From Gentiana macrophylla (Eukaryota > Streptophyta > Magnoliopsida > Gentianales > Gentianaceae): DNA of 64,000 nt. Below, piece by piece: positions 44,083-55,500 of the stretch (its first letter is position 1; each line of letters starts with the position of its first letter). A program made the translations under genes and the position numbers. The DNA lies in assembly GCA_026214975.1 (NCBI GenBank), contig JAOBSW010000335.1, positions 1 through 64,000 on the forward strand. Direction: 5' to 3'. The notes beneath the pieces were generated by a model that was given only the letters and a program-made list of their open reading frames with translations, did no database searches and was not told the DNA's origin.

Positions 44083-44661
44083 ATGTCACATTATCTTTCC
44101 TTTTCTTGGGGAAATCCTAATTACAATTCTATAAAATCTTTTGATATCAGTAAAGGGAGATCTAAAACTCCTAATACTTATGATCAAAATTTTAAGACCA
44201 AAAAGGGAACAACTTGTAAATATCATTCTTCTAGTTCCTTTAAAACTAGAGATTTATATTGTTTTATTTGTAATAATTATGGGCATTGCGATCATAAATG
44301 TCCTACTTTGAGGAAACAATATAGTGATCCAGTTACTGATCATAAGCACATAAGGAATGCCAAAAATACTTATTGTAATTCTCATGATTCTTTTTGTTCT
44401 AGATCTACAAATTTTGCACAAAAAGATGTTGTACAAAATCTTGATTTGGAAAAGGCATGGGTTGAATTGGTTGAGAACAAGAAAATTAAAAAAAGGGAAA
44501 AAGAAATTGGAAAGAATAATGAGGAGGGAGAATATAAAGTTGAAAATCCGAGAGATTTTGAGGGAGAAAATTTAGTCGAAAAAGAAAAATCTTGTGAGGA
44601 TGTGAGGATTTCTAATTTTAAAAATGCTTCCTCTTTGGTTTATTGTGAGCAAAGTTGGTGA
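44083..44661 (+). CDS. Gag nucleocapsid fragment (zinc knuckle), 192 codons
   Basis: Residues 60-73 read CFICNNYGHCDHKC, a perfect C-X2-C-X4-H-X4-C zinc knuckle, which in retrotransposon Gag binds the RNA genome. Before it lies a Lys/Ser/Asn-rich stretch; after it comes a charged segment with KKIKKREKEIGKNNEEGE. The usual capsid domain is missing, so the protein is far shorter than a normal Gag. It ends with TGA at 44659; the next frame starts 100 bases on. It could be expressed from the LTR promoter, but that is not shown. Confidence 0.6.
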   Translation: MSHYLSFSWGNPNYNSIKSFDISKGRSKTPNTYDQNFKTKKGTTCKYHSSSSFKTRDLYCFICNNYGHCDHKCPTLRKQYSDPVTDHKHIRNAKNTYCNSHDSFCSRSTNFAQKDVVQNLDLEKAWVELVENKKIKKREKEIGKNNEEGEYKVENPRDFEGENLVEKEKSCEDVRISNFKNASSLVYCEQSW

Positions 44662-44762
44662 AAGCGAGCAACACTTGAACCATGAACAAGTGGTTGCGAG
44701 TAAAGTTAAAGAAGTGGAGTCTCACTTGATTCTTTGCAAATCGAAGAGTTTATACAAGATTC

Positions 44763-46304
44763 ATGGTGATGGACCGAATCTGTTTGGTAAGAATTGATAA
44801 TACTTGTGAATCTAATGTGGTAAGCCAAGAAAGCGTAGAAAAGCTTAATTTGAAAGTTTTTGATCATCCAAACCCATATAGTCTACAAGGGCTTAATGAG
44901 TTTGAGGAAATTAAGGTTTCAAAGCAAGTTGTGATTTCATATTCTCTTAGGACTTACCATGATCAGATCTTATTTGATGTCATCCCTATGCTTAATTGTC
45001 ATATAATTTTGGGAAAACCTTGGTCAAAGGAAAAGCGAGCTAAGTATGATGGTAAACTTAACAGGTTTCGATTTAAGCAAAATAATAAAACCATTATACT
45101 AACTTCCTTGAATAATCAACAAGTTCTTGAAACTCAATTAAAAATGGCTAACTCAAGAAAAGAATCATCTTTGAAATGTTTAAGCCAAACAAATAAATTT
45201 GTTGAACCAATGGTGCATGATAATGATATGGGATGCAATGTGAATGAATCTAAATCTGATTTTGATGCCTTGAATGGAAATTGCGAGCATGATTTGGAAA
45301 TGGATCCAACAAATTATATGGTTGAGAATGGATCTAATGTGTGTTCGGAATTAAATGTTGAAAATCTTGAAATCAAGTGGTATGACAATCCTTTGTTTGA
45401 TGAGGAAGAATCGAGCGTAAATGATTCCATTGGCCAAAATAATTTTCATATTTATAATAATGAATTTTTTCAAATGGAATATGAAGCACTTAATTCTGAT
45501 TTTCGTGAAAGGATTCAATTGGAAGATGTTGATGTGAGTGAAAGTCTTGATGTGATTGAAATGCAGCCTTTTGTTGGTAAATCATGTCTTATGCAGATTG
45601 AAGAATCTCCACCTCTTGTTGGTGTTTGTGGAGATAAAGATGAGAATTTTATGAAAATAAAATACTTAAGATTTTTCCATAATTATTTAGATCCGTTTCT
45701 AAGTGATAATGAAATTATCTTTAATTCTCATCATTTTGGTGATAGCGATTTGCATGTATCTCATTTTTCCAATCATTTTTCTTGTTTTGAGAGAAATAAA
45801 TGTGATGGAAATGAGGGTAAATTTGGCAATAATGATTTAGTTGATTTTGAGAGAAAGAAAGTGAAAGTTGAAGCATATCATCTTTATTTTAGTTGTCCAC
45901 TATATAAAAATGTTGTGCTTAGTGAACTCAAAATTTTGCAGAACTCTTATGCTTTATCCTTTTGCCAAGATAACTTAAGCATGTGTGGAGTTTTTGATAA
46001 GAAAATGAGAGTAAGTTTGTTTAAAAGGGAAAGGTTTTTGAAAGTTTGTCTGGATGGAATATTTGCAAAGGAAAAGATAGTAAATTTACTTCATTTCTTT
46101 GTGAATAATAGAGGAAATTATTTCAGTGGAATAAATTTATTGGAGAGGAATACTAAACACAAAGTTAGAAGGACTAATCCACTAATCTTTTGTTCTAGCA
46201 TTGTTGTTTTGGTTAGTTGTGGATGGCAGGATCATGATGATGTAGTCAGATTATCGATGATGTTTTGGATTCGAGGACGAATCTTTTCAAAAGGGAGGAT
46301 ATGA
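44763..46304 (+). CDS. 513-codon ORF with an inactivated retroviral-type protease domain
   Basis: Residues 1-115 follow the plant Gypsy protease: VRIDNTCESNVVSQESVEKL, then QGLNEFEEIKVSKQVVISY, DVIPMLNCHIILGKPW and DGKLNRFRF. The catalytic D-S/T/G-G reads D-N-T (residues 12-14), so activity is doubtful. Residues 120-480 are Asn/Asp/Glu-rich with no domain I know. The last codons overlap, in another frame, the LDSRTNLF ending common to Gypsy pol, which shows that RT and integrase were deleted or replaced. The frame is open for 1.5 kb in AT-rich DNA. The ATG is chosen because the frame before it is closed; a shift from gag is also possible. Confidence 0.55.
   Translation: MVMDRICLVRIDNTCESNVVSQESVEKLNLKVFDHPNPYSLQGLNEFEEIKVSKQVVISYSLRTYHDQILFDVIPMLNCHIILGKPWSKEKRAKYDGKLNRFRFKQNNKTIILTSLNNQQVLETQLKMANSRKESSLKCLSQTNKFVEPMVHDNDMGCNVNESKSDFDALNGNCEHDLEMDPTNYMVENGSNVCSELNVENLEIKWYDNPLFDEEESSVNDSIGQNNFHIYNNEFFQMEYEALNSDFRERIQLEDVDVSESLDVIEMQPFVGKSCLMQIEESPPLVGVCGDKDENFMKIKYLRFFHNYLDPFLSDNEIIFNSHHFGDSDLHVSHFSNHFSCFERNKCDGNEGKFGNNDLVDFERKKVKVEAYHLYFSCPLYKNVVLSELKILQNSYALSFCQDNLSMCGVFDKKMRVSLFKRERFLKVCLDGIFAKEKIVNLLHFFVNNRGNYFSGINLLERNTKHKVRRTNPLIFCSSIVVLVSCGWQDHDDVVRLSMMFWIRGRIFSKGRI
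46284..46301 (+). promoter_or_regulatory. Polypurine tract of the non-autonomous element
   Basis: TTTTCAAAAGGGAGGATA lies directly before the 3' LTR start TGATGGAGG; the purine run is AAAAGGGAGGA. Confidence 0.8.
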
Positions 46305-47391
46305 TGGAGGACCATCAAGCCATCATCATTTTCTACATGTGACTCTTATGGTCCACGATTTCACATTGATGATCGTTAACCGCCTAAGACTTATATCAAG
46401 TGATTTGCATGAGATCTCGCATTCCATTAAATGTGGAAAACTTATGGAACTTTAATTTATCATTTATTTTGATAATTTTAAGGTTACTCATAAGTATCAA
46501 GGGTCGGTTCATTAGCGGATACAAGTTGTCCTTTATTCGGGCTAAATTCGCAAGTTTGCATATATTCAGCGGACTTGCACATTTTCAACGATCCACTTGT
46601 CACCATGTTGACTATTATCATCTAAGAAGCCCAATGTGATGAAGTACATGTACAAATGAAGAGAATGATTTCTTACTTTGATTATTTTAACACATTTGGG
46701 CCAAAGAGCATGGATCAAGAATTCAAGAGAAACGTAAGATGGACTTTTGGCTATTTTCTATTTATTTGAAGTCTTATTATTAATATTGGTGTCCAATAAA
46801 GCCTACCAAGACCATATAGCACGAATTTAGTAGTCTTATGATGATTGATTTCATCAAATCTTCACCTAATTTTGGTAGATAATCATTCAATCTGATTGAG
46901 GGATTATTTACTAATGATTGATTTGAAGATTTCTTTTATTTTAGGAATTATTTTTATTTCTTTTTCACCTAGACATAAAAGGTGACTAGGTTCATTTTTA
47001 TTTTACATTTTCTTATTTTATTTTTATTTTCTAGAAAATAAAATGCCAACATCCTTAGCCTATAAAAGAGGGCACACCATATGTATTTGACACCTTGAAT
47101 TATAATTATATTGAGAGTTTTCTCTTGGAGTTTTTACAACTTTTGTTAAGTGCATTTTAAGTTTGTGAGCATAGCTTAAAGTGTTTCATTGTAGTCTTTG
47201 GTTTAAGGATCATTAGAAGGGTCTTGGCTTCTTCATAGCCATTGGTTCTTCTAGTCTCATCCTTGAGTTAAACTACTTTTGCTCAAGTCTTTCCCTTCAT
47301 CTAATTCTATTTTCCTTTTTATTTCGGGATATTCATTGTATTACTTAGGGTTCTTAACAATTTCATTGTTAGGGGTCCAAGGTATACATCA
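46302..47391 (+). repeat. 3' LTR of the non-autonomous element
   Basis: TGATGGAGGACC...GGTATACATCA, 1,090 bp, matches the 5' LTR almost base for base. It is followed by the CATTG target copy. Its right half carries TATAAAAG near 47061. Confidence 0.9.
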
Positions 47392-47540
47392 CATTGTATC
47401 GCGGTGGTCAATGCATCGGGAGTGGCCAGTGCATCACGTGGTCACTGCATTGCGGTGGTCCATGCATCGCGGTGGTCACTGCATCGCGATGAAGTCAATG
47501 TATCGCGATGGTCAACGCATCGTGATGGTCACTGCATAAG
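47392..47540. repeat. 17-bp minisatellite
   Basis: About eight units of the form TGCATCGCGGTGGTCA-N follow one another, with some 16-19 bp variants (for example GTGCATCACGTGGTCA, ATGTATCGCGATGGTCA). The unit length is not a multiple of three, and the frame through it is not a gene. Confidence 0.75.
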
Positions 47541-47759
47541 GTGTCACTTCATAAAATATTGTTGTCATTTTGCTTTTAACGGCTTCATTTTTTTGTCAAG
47601 GTTACCTCTACTGTGCTGAATAAGCATTTTAGAGCTATGGTATGAATATCTGTTTTAAGGACTTAACGATGGCTGTATATGTTAGTTATTTAGTACTAGC
47701 AATTAGACTTGTGACATGAAGTTGTGTTTGCATTTTATATATATAACTATTGTCGCCAA

Positions 47760-48680
47760 TCTGATCTTCAGCTTGAACTTCTGCGATCTCAGCCATGCAT
47801 TGACATTGTCATTGCATTGTCATTTCGGTAGACAATTGATGCAATGACGTTGATGTCATTGTATACACAATTAGAGAATTGATGCGGTGACATTAATGGC
47901 ACTGCATCAATAATGTCACCGCATCAATTTGATACACAAATTCGGTAACTTTGTAAAATAAGTATAGTGATTCTTGGTATTGGGTCGATTTTCGTGTAGT
48001 GTCATTGTTGTCGTAATGTTGATGTTATTGAATATACAATTGTTATTTCATTGACAATTTTAGGGGTGTAAACGAATTGAGTCACTGCATAATGTGTCAT
48101 TGTATAAATCGCTACAATAAGATGTCACTTTATAAATCGTTGCAATGAAGTGACATTTGATTTTATTGTAGCGACAATGTCGCTACAATAAAATCAAATG
48201 TCACTTCATTGATGTCACTTCATCACGGTGTCACTAGATCGCGGTGTCGATTCAATCAAAGTTTGCTCAACTTTCAGCTCCAAAATATTAATGATTTTGG
48301 CACTGTTTCACACAAAGAAGCCATGATTACTTATAATTAACAGCACAAAAAATTAGAGAAAATAGCAGCAGCTCCCAAAAAAATATTAGAGAAATTATCA
48401 GACAAAATTATAAGGCCTCCTGAATTTCTCAAATTTTATGCAGTGGCTTCAATGTCACTTCATTAATATGCAGTGACATTCATAAATTCTCCCAACAATT
48501 TATGAAACGTGCTTTCCATTGACGAATCAAAGGAGAACGATGGCAAATACATGAAACGTTCATCGTCTTTATTTATTTCATATCTCCCAACAAAGTGTTT
48601 ATTACTGAAATAGAATCAACAAACAAAGCATCAATTGTACAGTGACATCAATCACTGCATCAATTCTGTAATGAATTAGG
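47760..48680. repeat. Hairpin-rich degenerate repeat tract
   Basis: Variants of TGATGCAGTGACATT and its complement recur in both orientations over about 0.9 kb. They include a perfect 19-bp hairpin (47877-47895 with 47911-47929) and a 69-bp palindrome (48143-48211). Elements such as GTCACTTCATT and CACTGCATCAAT appear throughout. No gene is seen. Confidence 0.6.
48143..48211. repeat. Perfect 69-bp palindrome
   Basis: Two 34-base arms (48143-48176 and 48178-48211) are exact reverse complements around one central A at 48177. The left arm begins CAATGAAGTGACATTTG and ends GTAGCGACA. It could form a cruciform or a long RNA hairpin. Confidence 0.9.
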
Positions 48681-48794
48681 ATACCTATTTGATCAAATGC
48701 ATAACAACATTTTGTAATTTAGCAGCAAAAATATTGAGAAAGGTCCCTTTGTGTTCTTTCGGCATTTTGTTAACATAATCTACGTTGACTTTCA

Positions 48795-49400
48795 TAGGCT
48801 TAGAACTCTGTAGAACATTATCCCATGCCAAAAATAGCAGACACCGGTAAACGCTAAGATGCAAAGACCAGTGTTTTCGGTCACTCCGGTAGAGATGCAT
48901 CTGCAATCCAAAATAGAATATTTATTTATTTCTTTTTCCATGAACAAATGGTCATATTGAAAATAGCAAGTAGAATCCGGATGCAGCAAAGCCAATATCA
49001 TAATACCACACAATTCTTCCAATCACTGACCTATACAACCATGTCGAAGATGAGCTATCTAACCTTATACAACATAGGTAGTAAAGAATGTATTTTGAAC
49101 AGAGACCTAACTTAACATATTTAATATAAAACTACAATTTCTCCTACAAATGGGGTAGATGATTTAACCATTTTCATTACAATCAGTGCACCTAATCCTC
49201 ATCAACCTCCAATAACCACCGCTTCCGCAACCCTCTGCCTCCCCTCTCTGCCGGTAAATCCAACAAAGGAACCATTTTCAGGATTCCGTTCGTACAACCA
49301 TATTCTAATAAAAGCTAGCAAAAAATTTGGGATTATCAGGACCCCAACCATTAGGACAAGGCTGAGTGGCTGACCTGTAATGCTTAACTGCACCTATTTT
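48795..49400 (-). pseudogene. Exon-like remnants of an unidentified membrane protein gene
   Basis: Minus-strand pieces look like exons. 49393-49205 reads LSITGQPLSLVLMVGVLII and AFIRIWLYERNP after an AG; 49037-48960 reads VIGRIVWYYDIGFAASG after TTGTATAG; 48901-48795 reads STGVTENTGLCILAFTG and HGIMFYRVL after TTTTGGATTGCAG. All are hydrophobic with charged loops. I do not recognise the family, and the splice from the second to the third piece lacks a clean GT. It may be a decayed host gene or chance. Confidence 0.25.
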
Positions 49401-49557
49401 GTTCCCTTGAATTCAGACCTTGAGTAAATATTCACAGAAACTGGGAAAAAATAGTTTTTGACATCATTACTACATAGGTACTTAATATGAAGAAAAAGGG
49501 AAGCCGGTTGGAAATTTAAAATATAGAAAATAACTTTGCATATATGCTACAAATACA

Positions 49558-50067
49558 TGTTGGATCATTAATCCAACGTTCGCTTATATGTGAAATAATT
49601 ATTTATTATGATTGTCAATAAAGATTAGCCCGATGTAAAAGTGGTCTAATACGGTTTATGGTTATTGGGTTATGATGTATCATTAGGCGGCTTTTTTGTG
49701 TAGAGATTAAGTGGTAATTTTATTTCGTTGATGGGTAGAAATTAAATACCTAAAATATATTTCACTATATAAGGAGGGTTATGGCCCCTGGCCACACATC
49801 GATCTATTCTCCTCCGCCTCCCATTACCGTAGAAAGAGAACTACAGAGAATTTAAAGGGTTCCTCCGAAAATTACTAGAGCAGTGTGTAGATCTGTAAGA
49901 TCGATCCTACAACATCTACAGTAGTCTTCCCCGCTATGGATTCGGGATCTTCCGCTTCTTATGGATTCGGGTATGTTTACATTTAATTCTTTGTTTTGAT
50001 TCTTCGATAGTTTAAGATAACGATCCTGGATTGAAGTGATTCATATCACATAAAGTTAGATCCAACA
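49558..50067 (+). repeat. 5' LTR of Copia I
   Basis: TGTTGGATCATTAATCC...GTTAGATCCAACA, with TATATAAG at 49766-49773. After it, GATCGGAGCGAG resembles a damaged initiator-tRNA-Met site (usual ATCAGAGC). Confidence 0.85.
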
Positions 50068-50479
50068 AGCCAGATCGGAGCGAGTTATGTTAAATTATCG
50101 AGAATCGTTGTTTATTTTCGATTAATTTGGTGTATCCCTGTGTATTTGGTTCTTTTCTGATAGACGAAGGAAAGTTTTCTTATAGTATTTGATATATCCG
50201 TTCTCCAATTTGCTATTGTCGTCGTGATGTTAAAATGAATATTCTTGTATGTGTATAAATCTGTTTGTATGAATTGAGCGCTTCCGTTTGATTAGCATAT
50301 AAACAGCCATGGCTTCTTGTAATTATTCTCCGGCGACTTCAGGATATTAATAATAAGAAATAAGAAATTAACAACCAAGGATGGAATTTCATGTACTTGT
50401 TTGACAGTCAAAAATGATAAAAAGGTAAACAGAAATTGCGTGGTTCATGTCCTTAATGAGTCCGGCGTTTCCGTCTGTT

Positions 50480-52080
50480 TGACGACGGCGGCGGCAAATT
50501 TTGTTTCAGGTATGGTAAAGTAACAGCAATTAGGGTTTCTAATTTTTCTTTTATGACTATTAAGAAAATTTAAAAAAAAAATTAAAAAAGGGAGGACGGT
50601 GTGGTTCGGTTAACCTTTTGTCGTTTTTTTTTTTTTTTTTCTTTAATTCTTTTTTAAAGTTAATTACAGATATGTAGTACTATTGTGGATTGATTTATTC
50701 CGTTAGGAATTTATAGTTTCGGCCTTTTGGATGATTAAACATTTAATTAGTCCATATAAAAATGTATTTTTAGTTTAAATTCCTTTACGGTAGACATTAA
50801 TCCAGTTGGACCTTTTATTCAATAATTGGTCTATATAATTAATTGTGCTAAGATCGGAAGAAATAGGCAACCCAATTTTGATAGATCTGTTTTAAGGGTC
50901 AATATGGTAAAATCAAATATCGATATATTGCGGTATTGTGATTTATTATGCTCTCAAGTGGATTTGTTGAAGCGATATGTCGCCAAAGTCGACTCTACGT
51001 GAAATAGATTCACGATGTGATGTAAAATGGTTTGTGTTTTTATAAATTCACGCGGATAGATTCTACCCGAAGGAAGGATATTGTTTGGCGAGATTATAAA
51101 TACACACGTGGTGATAAATACGTGACAATTATTCGGTTTCCATCCTGATAATAGATGCGATCCAAAGATTGGTCTATTATTTGTGAGACTTATTATCGGT
51201 GTTTGATTACTACGCCAAGATGTCAATTACGAAGTTAGTATTATCGTCCAAAGATGAGATATTAATGTCGTGCGGCATTTTGTGATGGGAAAATATATCA
51301 TAAATTTGTTTGATTTTGGATATTCTTCGGATCTTATATATGTGAGCCTAAGGTTATTAAGTTGTTTTACGTGTTCGATTATAAGTTTCCGCTTTAAAGT
51401 ATATCTGCTCATTTAAGCATTATATTCCTTCACTTATGGAATATCATTTCAAGAGTTACAAAGAATGAGTTTATTATGTTCTTTGGCATTATGAATCTAG
51501 ACTTGACATTTAAATATGATCCTCATAAACCTCTCAGTTAGAATAGTAAAGTCAAACAAATTTGTACTTTGAGAAATGTGAGTGATTAAACAGGTTGAGT
51601 CTTTGATCATTAGGGAAGCCAATCCAAATACTCTTAGAAGTGACATAAATGCTATGGTGACCAATAAGGAAATTTTTTTTTGTGTGTTTAATAGAGTTGC
51701 ACAATGCCATGAAGAGAAAGGCAAGGCAACTTGTCATGTCTTAGCTAATCTCTGTAAGGTACAAGGACTAATGCAACATAATGTCACATTCTAAAATTAG
51801 CTCATTTGATTTCCAAACTTCGGATATTTAATTTGGATATCTGTGATGGACTACTGGTGCAATTTATCATTCTATATCTTCAAGCACGATATGGTAAATT
51901 AAATGTCAGTTATAACTGACATAAGGAATGGTGGGAGTTGAAGAAATCGATTTCCCACTGAGTGCAAGAAGTTGAATGATTTTAAATTTGGGCAACAAGA
52001 AAGTGCTAAATATGGTCACCATTAAAGGTAAGGGCACAATAAAATTTAAGGAAGCTGCTGGTATTCAACAATAGGGGCAA
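50480..52080 (+). pseudogene. Gag remnant of Copia I
   Basis: Near 50484-50520 TAAANFVSGMVK, a gag start, is readable and ends in a stop. Scraps near 51580-51780 (QVESLIIREANPN) may be the later gag. The stretch 50520-51500 holds nothing I can assign. Confidence is low because of decay. Confidence 0.35.
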
Positions 52081-52219
52081 AAGTGACAACATAAGGATAT
52101 TGGTTGTTTCTTAAGCCAATAGGTAGGTACACAATGAATGATTTCTTGTAGTGTCATGCTTGCTGAGCAAATAAAGTTAAGTTTTCTTTTTCTTTTTTTC
52201 TTTTGGTTTGTTTAGGGGT

Positions 52220-53220
52220 TGAGTTGATTTATGTGCCTGAACATACTTGGTGGATGGATTCTGATGCAACTATTCACTTGAGCATGAATATGCAGAGTAA
52301 CTAGCATTATCATCACCGGTTGATGTTGAAAGATACATCTTTGTGGGTGATGGTGATGCAATAAAGTTTAAGGCTATTTAGAAACTAGATTGTTACTGAA
52401 GATTGAACATTTTCTAGACTTGGAAAAGACTTTGGACAAATTAGGACATTCTTGTTCAATTAAGGATGATACCTTAGTCTTTCCAGGATTAAGATCAAAT
52501 ATGTTCTAATCATTTGGCTTTCAGTGATAATCTTGATACACTCTGCATTTAGTTTTCATGGCACAAATCAAATTTAACTAATGATGGTTCCTATATGGTT
52601 TGGCATTAGCATTTTTGTAAAATTTCTCGAAAGAGAATATAAAGGCTTATGTCAGATGGAACATTTGGTCCCCTTGATATGTCAAATGGATTTTGTCTGA
52701 GCAGGTTGTATTAAGGGGTAACAAACCAACATAGGAGATTAGATATTTGATTGCTCTAAGTACGTCTTAGAATTGATACATATGGTCACTTGATGTCTAT
52801 TCCTTACGGTATGTTGGAATGGTCAGAAATAAAGTATCACCTTCATAGACGATTATTCGCTTTTAATATAGCTAATGGTAGTCACTACGGAAATTAAAGT
52901 TGGCAGCTTTCATACTAAATAAATACCACTACAGCAGTAACCAAAACCCAATATGAAATATGGACTAGGATAACCTAGTATTTGGTGTAATCATATTGGA
53001 GGTTGTCCAACTAAGGTTAGGCCTTATAAGCCAAAAGAAAGAAAATTGGACTGTGGTTAATTGTTATGTTATGTGGTGTTTTTTTCAAGAGATCCAGGGG
53101 TTTTAAGTTCTATGGCCATACTTTCAAATTTTTTTATTCATAGACGGGATCTGCAAGGTTCCTTGAGGATATTGAGTTTGGGGGGAAGATAAGGGATGAA
53201 ATATTGTCTTTAAAGAAGAG
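52220..53220 (+). pseudogene. Protease and integrase remnant of Copia I
   Basis: VPEHTWWMDSDATIHLS (52232-52282) is the protease, with D-S-D for the catalytic D-S-G. RLVSDGTFGPLDMSNGF (about 52645-52697) is the pre-integrase zinc region. Integrase-tail pieces NHIGGCPTKVRPYKPKERK (about 52988-53045) and RFLEDIEFGGKIRDEIL (about 53160-53208) follow. Most of the integrase core is deleted. Confidence 0.65.
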
Positions 53221-53499
53221 CCTACCATGTCTCTCCCTACAGTGGCAGTTGGTAACAATTTGTTTTCCCGAATGGGATGTATACTATTGCTAGATATGGT
53301 TTATGACAATATTCATGAACTTCCAATTAAGCAACCTCTACATCCTCAAGAACCTATACAGGAGCACAATGAGCATATGAGGTACCACATGAGAAATCAG
53401 TGGTACCACAACTTAGGAACTCTACTAGAGAGATGAGGTCAACAATTCAGTATGATTATATTGTTTACCTCTTTAACCATAAGGATCCTGGCATTATGG

Positions 53500-55073
53500 A
53501 GGATGATCCGGTTACCATTCCCCAAGCCATGGAAAGCTCCAACTCTCATAGTGGATTGAGGTTATGCAATATGAGATGAAGTCCATGAAGGACAATGACG
53601 TTTAGGATCTTCTACAATTACCAGAAGGATCGAAACCCATTGGTTGTAAATGGACATTTTAGACCAAGAGGATTCCAGATGGTAATGTGGAAAGATATAA
53701 GATTTGTCTTGTCATTAAGGGCTTTACTCAAAAGAGCATATGTTGTAAAAGGCTTTCTCTTTGGTTTCTTTGAAAGGCCCTTTCAGGATAATTATGGCTC
53801 TACTTGCTCATATAGATTATGAGTCACATCGATGGATGTAAAGATAATGTTTCTCGTGGTGACATTTATGAAACATTAATTTGGTGTCGCTTAAAACTTT
53901 GCATTTGGCGACGCAAAGAATATGGTTTGCAAATTAAAGAAATCCATCTATGGACTCAAACGGTTTTTCCCGTCAATGGTATAATAGATTTCATCAAATT
54001 ATTGTCTCTTTTGGTTCTGGGTCAAATTATGTTGATGAATGTATCTACCATAAGTTTAGTGGGAGTAGGTTCATACTCTTGGTTTGACGTGTCGATGATT
54101 ACGGTAACGATATAGTTTTTGGGCGTGAAACTAAATCATTTACCTCGCTCGGTTTTGAGTTGAAAGATTTGTAAGACGCTACTTCAGTTTCGGGATCCAT
54201 GTATATCGGGTTATCCTCGAGGTATTATTGGATCATTACAAATAGACTATATCGATAAAGTTCTCTCAAGAGATTCGACATCTTTGGATTGTAAACCACA
54301 TGGTACCCTGTGTCTAAGTGAGACAAGTTTAGTCTCAAAGCTGTGCTTTTTTAATGATTTAAAGTAGGAGGAAATTCATAAGATTCCTCTCGATTCATTT
54401 ATTAGAGTCTAATGTGTGCTTAGGTTTGTACATGTCAGGGTTATTGTGTACATTTCAATCAAAGTTGAGCAGATTCTTAAAAGATCCTGGAAAGTGGTCA
54501 TTTGGTCACACTTATAAGGTTATAAAGTACTTACAGTAAAATAAAATATAAGATGCTCACATATCCGGAGTCGGAAAAGTTAGAGATCATTTGGTATATG
54601 ACTTATTGGTGGATGTAAAGATACATTTAAATCCACGTAAGGTTTGTCTTCATTTTGTCACAAGAAGTTGTTTTTCGAGAAGTGCTAAGCGAAACTTATG
54701 GCTTCTTTGACATTGAAGACAAAATTTGGGGCATTTGAAGCCACTTAGTGATGGGATATAGAGATGCGGAAATATGTTTCACGGTCGTGAATTTGGTCAT
54801 TGAATGACCACTAAGGTTTTATTGTGATAATAATTCGCAGTTGTTTTATCCCAACAACAACGAAGCTCATCAATGTCTAAGAACATTGATATAGTGTTTC
54901 TAGTTGTTAAAGATAGAGTTCAAAGTGGAAGTGGTGTCTTTGAAATTATCATGACAAACTCCATTATTGTGGATCCACTCACTAAGGGACAACCACCCAA
55001 GATGTTCTTGAGCATACTGCTCATATGGGTGTCATGTCTGTTAAGGATGCTTAGGTTTTGTGGGAGTTTGTAA
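53500..55073 (+). pseudogene. RT and RNase H remnant of Copia I
   Basis: Frames read MVCKLKKSIYGLK (about 53923-53962), then the FHQ-I-V-SFGF area, and near 54190-54350 the GILG-YIDKVL-F piece. The RNase H end includes NSQLFYPNNNEAHQ and VDPLTKGQPPKMF (54970-55005). Stops and shifts are dense. The catalytic YVDD is not intact (54075-54110 region). Confidence 0.65.
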
Positions 55074-55500
55074 TTGATAATTTTTGCTTCGATATAGACA
55101 CTTTTATTCAGTTTTTCAGTTTAAGGTTAAAGTTACGGCTAAAGTTAAGGTTACGGTTATTCTGCAGAAATTAAACTTTTGTTATTTCACACTTTGATCT
55201 CGATATATGGTTTGATCGCGTTAAAGTTTATGGTGGACCAGTTGGAAATATACATGTTAAGATCACATGTCATGTTATTTCCATGCTACGCATCCACATT
55301 ATGATCCATGTCATTCAGTTTTGTTAGCATACGTGATCATTGATGGGTCCCGTTACGATAGATGTGACGATGGCCACTTTGGTCCTATGTTGATGCGATT
55401 GATGGACGGGATTGGTTATTGATACATTTTTATGACGACAGCAAAGTTGAGCGCTCATTCGGTTATCTGGTGATAAATAATTATAAGGTTACACATATAG

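Larger units (their letters stand above)
41804..47391 (+). mobile_element. Non-autonomous LTR retrotransposon with gag/protease remnants, TSD CATTG
   Basis: Two 1,090-bp LTRs flank 3.4 kb, and the whole is bounded by CATTG at 41799-41803 and 47392-47396. A primer binding site and polypurine tract are in place, so it is structurally complete. It has a zinc-knuckle ORF and a 513-codon ORF but no RT, RNase H or integrase, so it would need enzymes from another element. The two LTRs are nearly identical apart from small indels, which suggests a recent insertion. The protease wording is Ty3/Gypsy-like. Confidence 0.85.

Noticed and set aside
47279..47539. 86-codon frame through the minisatellite
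   Set aside because: It arises from 17-bp tandem units and starts inside the 3' LTR; no protein character.
47392..47540. CRISPR-like array
   Set aside because: Units are contiguous 17-mers without unique spacers, and the context is plant nuclear DNA; it is a minisatellite.
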